This document shows positions 35,735 through 42,334 of a DNA stretch of 42,334 nt, one piece after another. Under the pieces are notes generated by a model. That model did not search any database and was not told the DNA's origin. It saw only the letters and a list, made by a program, of their open reading frames with translations. Location of the stretch: positions 1 through 42,334 of the forward strand of contig JASBRL010000163.1 of NCBI GenBank assembly GCA_030149475.1, in the 5' to 3' direction. Source of the DNA: Marinobacter sp. (GTDB lineage Bacteria; Pseudomonadota; Gammaproteobacteria; Pseudomonadales; Oleiphilaceae). Position numbers and translations under genes: made by a program. Numbering within the stretch: position 1 is the first letter of the stretch; every line of letters starts with the position of its first letter.

Positions 35735-36493
35735 TCAGCCGCCCAGATAGGCAGCGATAACATCCGGATTCTGGCGAATTTCAGCGGGGGTACCGTCCGC
35801 CAGCACCCGCCCGTAATTGAGGACCAGCAGGTGGTCGGAAATCCCCATCACCAGCTTCATGTCGTGCTCGACCAGCATCACCGTTGTCCCCTGAACGGCG
35901 ATTTTGCGAATCAGCACTTCCAGCGCAGCGGTCTCTGTGGCGTTCAGACCCGCGGCAGGCTCATCAAGCAGAATGAGTGTTGGCTCGGCCGCCAGCGCAC
36001 GGGCAATTTCCAGGCGCTTGAGCGCACCGTAGGACATGGCCGAGGCATCGGTGTCGAGGTATTCGCCACAGCCGACAAACTCCATCAGCTCTTTGGCGCG
36101 CTGGCGACAGGCCTGCTCGTCCCGCAAAAGTGACGGCAGTCTGAACAGCGTACTGAACAGGTTACTCTTCAATTTGAGATGGCGGCCAAGCATGACGTTC
36201 TCGATGGCCGTCATGTTCATACAGATCTGCATTTGCTGGAAGGTACGGCACAGTCCCCGTTCTGCCAGCTGATTCGGCTCCAGCCGGGCGGTGCTCTCAC
36301 CATTCAGGCGAATTTCGCCGCTCGTTGGCGTATAGAGGCCGGAGATGAGATTAAACAGTGTGGTTTTTCCGGCCCCGTTGGGGCCGATCACCGAGTACAC
36401 CTGGCCGGCCTGAACCGAAAAGCTCACACCCTCCACCGCGTGCACGCCGCCAAAGGCCTTGTCCAGCCCCCGCACTTCAATCAACGCATTCAT
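35735..36493 (-). CDS. livG: LivG-type ABC transporter ATPase
   Basis: This 252-residue ATPase is the second nucleotide-binding subunit of a branched-chain amino acid-type (HAAT) importer. Walker A is GPNGAGKTT (about 38-46), the signature motif is MSYGALKRLEIARALA, and Walker B is LILLDEPAAGLN with the LivG-typical D...EPAAGLNATE. LVEHDMKLVM carries the switch histidine. Its ATG overlaps the livM stop (ATGA). In the phenylacetate context it probably powers uptake of an aromatic acid, but amino acid uptake cannot be excluded. Confidence 0.95.
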   Translation of the reverse strand: MNALIEVRGLDKAFGGVHAVEGVSFSVQAGQVYSVIGPNGAGKTTLFNLISGLYTPTSGEIRLNGESTARLEPNQLAERGLCRTFQQMQICMNMTAIENVMLGRHLKLKSNLFSTLFRLPSLLRDEQACRQRAKELMEFVGCGEYLDTDASAMSYGALKRLEIARALAAEPTLILLDEPAAGLNATETAALEVLIRKIAVQGTTVMLVEHDMKLVMGISDHLLVLNYGRVLADGTPAEIRQNPDVIAAYLGG

Positions 36494-37497
36494 TGCTGAC
36501 CTCCTGCGCGCCTTTTCAACCGTTTGCTGACGGCCATCTGCAGGGTTGGCAACAGGCCTTTCGGCATGAAGATCATGGTCAGCATGAGTATCAGGCCAAA
36601 CATGACCGCTTCCATCTCCTGGAAATGCGTGAGGATCTGGGGCAGCAATTTGAGCACGACGGCACCAAGGATAACGCCCATGGTCGATCCCATGCCCCCC
36701 AGCACCACCATGGTGATCAACACGATGGAGAAATCAAAGCTGGCAACAGCCGGTGTGATAAAGCCCTGAAAGTGAGCGTATAGACCGCCCATGACACTGG
36801 CGTATACCGCCGATATCACAAACACCAGGCTTTTGTATCTGGCGGTGTTTACGCCCACCACGCGAGCAGCCACTTCCGAACCATGAACCGAGCGCAGGGC
36901 CCGGCCAATCGGCGAGTCGATCAGATTCTGCGCCAGCCAGACGGCCACCAGCAGCACCGCTGCCGCGAACAGATACCAGGCTTCGCTTCCGTTCAGCTCA
37001 ATACCAAACAGGGAGTAGGTACCGAAAGGACTCAACTCCCAGCCAAACACATCAAACACCGGAACGGGCATGCCGTCGGGGCCACCGGTAAGCTGGCGCT
37101 CATTGTTGATAATAATGGCAATAATGAAGCCGACAGCCAGTGTCGCCATCGACAGATAATGCCCCTTCAACCGCAGAATCGGTCGCCCGACAATCCAGGC
37201 TATCAGGCCGACCAGAATCGCGCCGACCACCAGTGCAGGAATCGCAGACCACCCGTAATGACCGGTCATGATGCCGGTGAAGTAGGCGCCCAGACCAAAG
37301 AAGCCCGCGTGTCCAAGGCTGATCTGGCCGGCGAAGCCAACCAGAAGATTCAGCCCGACCACGGTGCCGGCAATGATTGCCATCTGGGTCGCCAGTTCGT
37401 AGTGGAACGGATTACTGAGAAAGACCGGCAGTGAGAAAAGGATGACCGCGAGGACCATCAGCCCCCGCAAACGGGACTGCATGAATCGGTTGAGCAT
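36490..37497 (-). CDS. livM: LivM-type ABC transporter permease
   Basis: A 335-residue permease with about eight to ten membrane helices. LivM landmarks are LVGFAGQISLGHAGFFGLGAY near residues 50-72, the RGxx-like LKGHYLSMATLA and the coupling EVAARVVGVNTARYK. The tail VLKLLPQIL with FMPKGLLP is also typical. It pairs with the LivH-type permease to make the transmembrane channel. The start shares one base with the livH stop (TGATG), and its stop overlaps livG by four bases, so the whole set is translationally coupled. Confidence 0.94.
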   Translation of the reverse strand: MLNRFMQSRLRGLMVLAVILFSLPVFLSNPFHYELATQMAIIAGTVVGLNLLVGFAGQISLGHAGFFGLGAYFTGIMTGHYGWSAIPALVVGAILVGLIAWIVGRPILRLKGHYLSMATLAVGFIIAIIINNERQLTGGPDGMPVPVFDVFGWELSPFGTYSLFGIELNGSEAWYLFAAAVLLVAVWLAQNLIDSPIGRALRSVHGSEVAARVVGVNTARYKSLVFVISAVYASVMGGLYAHFQGFITPAVASFDFSIVLITMVVLGGMGSTMGVILGAVVLKLLPQILTHFQEMEAVMFGLILMLTMIFMPKGLLPTLQMAVSKRLKRRAGGQQ

Positions 37498-38372
37498 CAG
37501 ACTCTCTCCACTACCTTGGCGCCAAACAAGCCTCGAGGCATGAAGAACAGCACGACAAGAATCATCGAAAAGGCGACTGCATCCTTGTAATCGGATGAGA
37601 CGTAACCGGCAGTCATGGCCTCAACCACACCCAGCAACAGACCACCGACCACAGCACCAACACCGCTGCCGAGCCCGCCAATGGCCGCCGCCACAAAGCC
37701 CTTCAGGCCCAGCATGATGCCAATGTCATAGGAGGTAAACGTGATGGGCGCGACCACCACACCCGCGATCGACCCCAACAATGCAGACACCATGAACGCC
37801 AGCATGAGCACCAGCTGGGTACGAATGCCGACCAGGCGAGCAGCCTGTTTGTTCATGGATGTGGCGAGAATCGCCTTGCCAATCAGGGTACGGGTGAAAA
37901 ACAGCACCAGCGCAACCACCAGGACGGCCCCCACACCCAGCACCCAGAGACTCTGGCTGTTGAGCACAGCGCCAAAAATCCGGATGGGCTCATCGCGGCT
38001 GAAGTTGGGCATCACATGGTATTCCTTGCCCCAGACCAACTGCGCCAGGCCGCGGATAAAAATGGACGCCCCGATGGTAATGATAATGAGAGTGACAACG
38101 TCGGCCTGTTTGGCGGGTGCGATGGCAAAGCGTTGCAGCAGGATGCCAAAGACACCGGCCAGTAGCACCGCCAGGACGATTGCCAGCGGCATGGGCACAC
38201 CCATTCCGGTGAGCGACACCGTGGTCATGCCGCCAATCATCAGAAACTCGCCCTGGGCGAAGTTGATCACGTGGCTGGCGTTATAGATCAGGGTAAAACC
38301 CAGAGCAATCAGTGCGTATGTTGCACCGATTGTGATTCCGGTGAAGAGGTACTGTAAGAATTCAGAGAGCAT
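37497..38372 (-). CDS. livH: LivH-type ABC transporter permease
   Basis: A 291-residue permease with about eight helices. LivH landmarks are TGITIGATYALIALGFTLIY, the following HVINFAQGEFLMIGG (about 35-49), NKQAARLVGIRT (coupling helix) and the late GLGSGVGAVVGGLLLGVVEA. It forms the channel with LivM. It starts about 83 bases after livK, so all five genes are probably one operon reading leftward. No strong ribosome site is visible before its ATG. Confidence 0.94.
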   Translation of the reverse strand: MLSEFLQYLFTGITIGATYALIALGFTLIYNASHVINFAQGEFLMIGGMTTVSLTGMGVPMPLAIVLAVLLAGVFGILLQRFAIAPAKQADVVTLIIITIGASIFIRGLAQLVWGKEYHVMPNFSRDEPIRIFGAVLNSQSLWVLGVGAVLVVALVLFFTRTLIGKAILATSMNKQAARLVGIRTQLVLMLAFMVSALLGSIAGVVVAPITFTSYDIGIMLGLKGFVAAAIGGLGSGVGAVVGGLLLGVVEAMTAGYVSSDYKDAVAFSMILVVLFFMPRGLFGAKVVERV

Positions 38373-38455
38373 AGCGGCGGCACCCGTCGGACACTGGCTG
38401 ACGATCCTCGCCGGGAGCGGGAAGGACCGTCAGCCCTGGAACAGATGATTGGGTT

Positions 38456-39610
38456 TTAGTTGATCAGCTTCCAATCGCCATTCTGGACTTCAAGAATCCG
38501 GAACGAGTCTGCATCCAGGCCGTTGTGGTCATCCGGGCCCATAGTGAACTCACCGGTTACCCCCACGTAGCCATGAATGTTCTCAAGTGCCTTGCGCACC
38601 GCCTCATGATCGGTCGTGCCGGCCGCTTCGATCGCCTTGACCGCCAGCATCAGACCGTCGTAAGCATAGCCACCAAAGGTAGACACCTTGGCGTTCCAGC
38701 GTGCCTCATACTCGGACTTGTAGTTCTGCACAACGGCCTTTTGCGGATCAGAGTCCGGCAGTGAATCCGGAACCAGTAGCGGAGAGGCCGGCAGACGGAG
38801 CCCTTCAGCCGCCTTGCCAGCAAGCTTCAGGAAGCTGTCGGAAGCCACCCCGTGAGACTGATAGAACGGCAGCTTGATACCCAACTGGGCATAGTTACGC
38901 GTGACAATCGCCGGACCCTGGCCAAAGCCGAAGTTGAGAATCGCCTGCACACCATCAGTGTTGCGGATGTTGGTCAGTTGGGCTGTCATGTCGGTATCGG
39001 AACCACTGTATGTCTCATCGGCCACGACCTCCATGCCCATGTTTTTCGCCACTTCCAGGGTCTGGGTGCGGCCGGAAGAGCCAAAGCCGCCAGTACCTGA
39101 GATCAGGCCGATCCGGGTGAAACCGCGAGCTTTCATATCGGCGAGGATACGCTCAGCCGCCATGCGGTCAGATTGCGGGGTCTTGAAGACCCAATGCTTG
39201 ACCGGCGTGGTGATAACCACAGCGCCGGCGAGAGAAATGAACGGAATTTTGGCCTGCTCAACCAGCGGTACCGACGCCATGGTTGCACCGGTGGTGCTGC
39301 CGCCAACGATGATATCAACCTGATCCGACCGGATCAGTCGGCTGGCAAAGTTGCGGGCGGACGACGCATTGCCCACATCGTCATAGTGGACCAACTCCAG
39401 GGGACGCCCAAGGACACCACCGTCCTTGTTGATCTTGTCGACGTACATCTGAAGCGTTTTCAGTTCCGGATCACCCAGGAACGAGGCAGGGCCTGTCACT
39501 GACAGAAACGAGCCGATCCTGATCGGCTCCGCAGCCTGGGCACTCATCACCAGACCAGCGGCAGCAATGGCCACAAATTTTCCAGCGCAACGCAGCAGTG
39601 TCTTAAGCAT
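38456..39610 (-). CDS. livK: Periplasmic substrate-binding protein of the liv-type transporter
   Basis: A 384-residue type I periplasmic binding protein. A signal peptide (MLKTLLRCAGKF, hydrophobic core, cleavage near SAQAAE at about 26) is followed by IRIGSFLSVTGPASFLGDPE and GGVLGRPLELVHYDD. The ligand loop reads IIVGGSTTGATMASVPL. This family covers amino acids, amides and many aromatic acids, and the ligand is not readable from sequence. Its place between paaZ and paaX suggests phenylacetate or a related aromatic acid. GGAG about ten bases before ATG 39610 fits, and a good promoter lies upstream. Confidence 0.9.
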   Translation of the reverse strand: MLKTLLRCAGKFVAIAAAGLVMSAQAAEPIRIGSFLSVTGPASFLGDPELKTLQMYVDKINKDGGVLGRPLELVHYDDVGNASSARNFASRLIRSDQVDIIVGGSTTGATMASVPLVEQAKIPFISLAGAVVITTPVKHWVFKTPQSDRMAAERILADMKARGFTRIGLISGTGGFGSSGRTQTLEVAKNMGMEVVADETYSGSDTDMTAQLTNIRNTDGVQAILNFGFGQGPAIVTRNYAQLGIKLPFYQSHGVASDSFLKLAGKAAEGLRLPASPLLVPDSLPDSDPQKAVVQNYKSEYEARWNAKVSTFGGYAYDGLMLAVKAIEAAGTTDHEAVRKALENIHGYVGVTGEFTMGPDDHNGLDADSFRILEVQNGDWKLIN

Positions 39611-40012
39611 TGTTTTTGTTCTCCGAATTGTAAGAGGCCTGAATGACGCCAGACGGCTGGTCAGACGTAAGACAGCGCTCGGAAGCCTGCCAATGACTTG
39701 TGTGTCATATCATGCCGGCTTTCGATCGTGACCGGTTTGTGTTTTGGTAACTCATCCGTGATAGCAATTTTCCTAACGTTTCGCCATTAATCTAATTCGA
39801 TACCAATGACGACGATAAAATGACATTATTGTATCATAACTATGGTGTCAACCGGTTTTAGAGGACTTGCTGACTTACTGACCAAGTAAAGCTTATCGAT
39901 GTTCTACGCACCAGATTGGCGCTCCCGGACAGAGAGCTTTACGTGACACACAGGAACCGCATAATACGCGTACCGCTTGTACACTTGGCTCCACCAACAC
40001 TGGCACTGATGT
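39611..40012 (+). promoter_or_regulatory. Divergent livK / paaX control region
   Basis: There is no gene in these 402 bases. The region holds the predicted livK promoter (39823-39851, minus strand). A weak plus-strand pair, TTTACG (39938-39943) with TAATAC (39962-39967) 18 bases apart, could start paaX about 40 bases upstream of its ATG. An inverted repeat ATGAC-ttgtgt-GTCAT (39693-39708) lies in the livK leader. Confidence 0.45.
39823..39851 (-). promoter_or_regulatory. Predicted promoter of livKHMGF, with internal TGATAC core
   Basis: On the minus strand, a perfect TTGACA -35 (39851-39846) is 17 bases from TAATGT (39828-39823), a weak -10. The TGATAC core (39836-39831) lies in the spacer, as GTATCA does in the paaG and paaA promoters. 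Confidence 0.5.
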
Positions 40013-40975
40013 ATGTCTGCAAAAATTCAGCTCGAACAGCTTGTCGCCAATTTCCAGAAGAAACGGCCTCTGCGCGCCGGGTCCCTGATCATCACCATTT
40101 ACGGCGACGCCATCGTCCCGCGGGGAGGTACAGTCTGGCTGGGAAGTCTGATGAAGCTGGTCGAACCCATGGGCATCAGTCAGCGACTGGTGCGGACGTC
40201 TGTCTATCGCCTGGCCCAGGAATCCTGGCTGCAGACCGAAAAAGTGGGCCGGTGTAGCTACTACAGCCTGACCGGACCGGGCTTGCGCCGATTCGAACAG
40301 GCATTCCAGCATGTCTACAGCCTGTCGACCAGGGAATGGAGCGGTAGCTGGTGCCTGGTCTTTCTCAACCAGCTATCCCCGGAACTCAAGCAGAAAGTCC
40401 GGGAAGAGCTCAAGTGGCACAGTTTCGGCAGTATGGCACCGGGCGTTATGGAACACCCCCGGTTCACCCGCAACGAACTGCTGCCGCTGCTTCAGGAGTG
40501 GGGCGCTCTGGACGAAACGATTGTTATGGAAACGGTTCCTATTGAGCAGAAGAGCTCCAAAGCACTCAGGCTTCAGGTACGCGAGAGCTGGAATCTGGAC
40601 GAGCTGAGGGGCCGCTATCGACGGTTCCTGTCGCAATTTCGCCCGGTCTGGCGGGAACTGCAGGGCAACGACGACCTTACCCCGTCAGAATGCCTGACGC
40701 TGCGGGTGCTTCTGATCCATGAATACCGGAAAATCCTTTTGCGGGACCCGCTGCTGCCGGACGAACTGCTGCCTGGAGATTGGGAAGGTCGCAGCGCCAA
40801 GCAGCTTTGCCGAAACCTGTATCGTCAGATCTCGGCGCGCGCCGAGCAATGGCTGGACGACAACCTGGAGAACGCGTCCGGCCCCCTGCCCGGGCCGAAC
40901 GAGAAGTTCTTCAAACGATTTGGAGGACTGCGTGAGACAGGTATGCTGAACGAACCCGTGACCGACATGGAGTAG
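40013..40975 (+). CDS. paaX: PaaX-family transcriptional repressor of phenylacetate catabolism
   Basis: PaaX represses paa operons until phenylacetyl-CoA binds it. The 320-residue protein is of normal length. The winged-helix DNA-binding part (about 1-100) shows SLIITIYGDAIVPRGGTVWLGSLM and the recognition-helix region ISQRLVRTSVYRLAQESWLQTEKVGR. The central domain has EWSGSWCLVFL, and a C-terminal FYR-like segment has LLIHEYRKILLRDPLLP. Effector binding is probably in the middle or C-terminal part. It is monocistronic and diverges from livK, ideally placed to control that operon as well. Confidence 0.94.
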   Translation: MSAKIQLEQLVANFQKKRPLRAGSLIITIYGDAIVPRGGTVWLGSLMKLVEPMGISQRLVRTSVYRLAQESWLQTEKVGRCSYYSLTGPGLRRFEQAFQHVYSLSTREWSGSWCLVFLNQLSPELKQKVREELKWHSFGSMAPGVMEHPRFTRNELLPLLQEWGALDETIVMETVPIEQKSSKALRLQVRESWNLDELRGRYRRFLSQFRPVWRELQGNDDLTPSECLTLRVLLIHEYRKILLRDPLLPDELLPGDWEGRSAKQLCRNLYRQISARAEQWLDDNLENASGPLPGPNEKFFKRFGGLRETGMLNEPVTDME

Positions 40976-41284
40976 CGTTACCCGCCCCACCCATACTGGC
41001 ACGAATCCGTTCCCGACGGCTGACTCAAAAAACGCCCGTTCTTGACCTGTTCGTCCCGGGCAGGTCGATGTTGAACGGACGCCGGCACCTGTTCGTGGCA
41101 AGGTCCGGGCGACGACCCATCCGGGCCTGATCCGCGATCAATAACCACCTCCATAAAACGGCGGAACTCAAGCACAACAATTGTCTTCTTCCGCGAACGC
41201 TGCTCATTGGCCAGGACAAACAATGTCCGGCAGCGTGGTGCTGCGAGTCAGCAACATCAATGACACGTCACCGACTGGAGCCGC
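40976..41284 (+). other. Intergenic region between convergent paaX and the thioesterase gene
   Basis: I see no gene or clear terminator here. An 81-codon minus-strand frame (40978-41223) has no recognisable sequence and no ribosome site, and I regard it as chance. Confidence 0.5.
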
Positions 41285-42073
41285 CTAGCCAAAGACGGTT
41301 ACAGCTTGCCGACTGAGCGCGACCAACTCTCCTCGCGCGGTCCAGATGCTCGCCCGGGTGTGACCGTATCCGACGCCGGCCTGATCAATCGACGCCTTGT
41401 ACAACAGCCAGTCTCCCGGCTCCAGGACTGGCCTGGGATGAACGACTTCAAGGGTCCAGCTCAGGGAGCTGGTTCTGACCCTGCCTTTTGCGTACGGCAA
41501 CACAGCCGGCGGCCAGGCATCGACCAGGGCTATGATGTGGGCGTCTGAAAACAATTCCGGTGTCTTCCTGAATTTCATCCAGCCACCGAGCTCACGACCG
41601 CCTTTGCCACTGAAAGGCAAGTTGCCAAAAGCCCAGCGCATCTCGACCTGCTGGATGAATTCCGGGGTAACACCCTTGATATACTCCAGCGGCTGGCACT
41701 GATCCACCGGTGCCACTTCGGGCGCTGACAGGGCCTCCACCTGAATGTCTGACTCCCTGTCACTTCCGAAACTGGCCAGGGCGACCAGCCTGGGCTCGCC
41801 CTGTTGTACAATACGCCCCATAACCTGACTTACGGCCTTGCCCTCTCGCAGAATCTCTGCCTCCACCGTCGCTGGCTCATTGGGCGAGACCGGACCTACA
41901 AAGGAGATTTGCATGGCGCGCATCGGCCTGCCCGGGCCTACAACACGGGCCATTCGGTCGAACACCATGGCCGCCACCAGGCCGCCGAAAGAGGCACGCC
42001 CCTGGGCCCACGTTGTCGGCACAGTAACGTTTTGATCGCTCCCAACCTTTGTCATTAACTCATCAAAATGCAT
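41285..42073 (-). CDS. TesB-like acyl-CoA thioesterase (double hot-dog fold)
   Basis: This 262-residue protein resembles the TesB/4HBT_3 thioesterase family, which frees acids from acyl-CoAs. The first hot-dog half shows ASFGGLVAAMVFDRMAR, MRAMQISFVGPV and VSQVMGRIVQQGEP. The second has MKFRKTPELFSDAHIIALVDAWPPAVLP, with the helix Asp of the catalytic Asp-Gln/Thr set plausibly at LVDAW, followed by SSLSWTLEVVH. The substrate is unknown. It lies beside paaX but is convergent with it, so it may not belong to the phenylacetate regulon. ATG 42073 starts with the typical MHFDELM. Confidence 0.82.
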   Translation of the reverse strand: MHFDELMTKVGSDQNVTVPTTWAQGRASFGGLVAAMVFDRMARVVGPGRPMRAMQISFVGPVSPNEPATVEAEILREGKAVSQVMGRIVQQGEPRLVALASFGSDRESDIQVEALSAPEVAPVDQCQPLEYIKGVTPEFIQQVEMRWAFGNLPFSGKGGRELGGWMKFRKTPELFSDAHIIALVDAWPPAVLPYAKGRVRTSSLSWTLEVVHPRPVLEPGDWLLYKASIDQAGVGYGHTRASIWTARGELVALSRQAVTVFG

Positions 42074-42202
42074 TCGCCTACCTCGTTAGCATCCTATGCG
42101 GCTTGGAGATTGCCCAATATCAACATTGAACGCAACTGCCGTTGCCGGCAATTACCTACAGCACCAACGGTATTTGCCGTGTTAACGACGCCACAAACCA
42201 GT

Positions 42203-42208
42203 TATAAT
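42203..42208 (+). promoter_or_regulatory. Possible -10 element upstream of the helicase gene
   Basis: A perfect TATAAT lies 59 bases before the ATG of the helicase gene. The matching -35 (TGTTAA, 42180-42185, at 17 bases) is weak. Confidence 0.35.
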
Positions 42209-42266
42209 CGGGCTCACAACGCGCATTGCATTGCAATGCCCTACCCTTCGATTTCCGAGTTACTTC

Positions 42267-42334
42267 ATGTCAATAGAGTCCTTTGCCGATCTCGGCCTTG
42301 ATCCGGCTGTTCTGGAAGCCGTCGCTGCTGTCGG
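42267..42334 (+). CDS. DEAD-box RNA helicase, N-terminal fragment
   Basis: Only 22 complete codons lie inside the window. They read MSIESFADLGLDPAVLEAVA and onward, which matches the start of the Q-motif region of DEAD-box helicases: the conserved Phe (F6) and the LGL followed by a helix that leads into the GYxxPTPIQ motif. Further assignment (RhlE, DbpA, DeaD types) is not possible here, although an N-terminus with FADLGLDPAVL is common in DeaD/CsdA-like proteins. The gene continues beyond base 42334. Confidence 0.7.
   Translation, partial: MSIESFADLGLDPAVLEAVAAV

Noticed and set aside
40978..41223. 81-codon minus-strand frame between paaX and the thioesterase gene
   Set aside because: No ribosome site, no recognisable sequence, and a Ser/Pro/Gly-rich composition typical of noncoding GC-rich DNA.

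Overview
The window looks like a chromosomal segment of a marine gammaproteobacterium of the Marinobacter type. This is inferred from the high-GC coding sequence, the Pseudomonas-like cell-wall gene order (proA-nadD-rsfS-rlmH-mrdA-rodA-rlpA-dacA-DUF493-lipB) and a full aerobic phenylacetate (paa) gene set. No sequence search was possible. There are no RNA genes, insertion sequences, CRISPR arrays or prophage genes that I can see.

Bases 1-12500 are mostly housekeeping. After the 3' end of a 6-phosphofructokinase gene come a small glutaredoxin, a YqaA/DedA-like membrane protein and an ABC1-family kinase. A long minus-strand block then builds and remodels peptidoglycan (PBP2, RodA, RlpA, DacA), makes lipoyl groups (LipB), matures ribosomes (RsfS, RlmH) and makes NAD and proline (NadD, ProA). 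The lytic transglycosylase gene mltB, which I expect between rodA and rlpA, is absent. A 70-codon ORF lies there instead.

Bases 12500-24100 hold two overlapping membrane proteins with degenerate GGDEF domains, a DedA-PAP2 fusion, a LON-domain protein, a cyclic-nucleotide-binding/HDOD protein, ilvD, a secreted peptidoglycan-binding protein, an AI-2E-type permease, two small uncharacterised proteins, and a haloalkane dehalogenase homologue whose nucleophilic Asp is Asn.

Bases 24100-41000 form a phenylacetate island: paaY (minus), paaG-paaI-paaJ'-paaK and paaABCDE-paaZ (plus), a convergent livKHMGF-type ABC transporter (minus), and paaX (plus). PaaK makes phenylacetyl-CoA, PaaABCE epoxidises it with O2, PaaG isomerises the epoxide to the oxepin, and PaaZ opens and oxidises the ring. 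The product then enters beta-oxidation. PaaI and PaaY are rescue thioesterases, and PaaX is the expected repressor. The transporter probably imports phenylacetate or a related acid, by context only. Three things stand out. paaJ has lost about 300 internal codons. The LivF ATPase carries an N-terminal hemerythrin-like domain. A GTATCA/TGATAC core lies inside the spacer of each of three predicted promoters (paaG, paaA, livK), suggesting one shared operator.

The window ends with a TesB-like acyl-CoA thioesterase and the first 22 codons of a DEAD-box RNA helicase.
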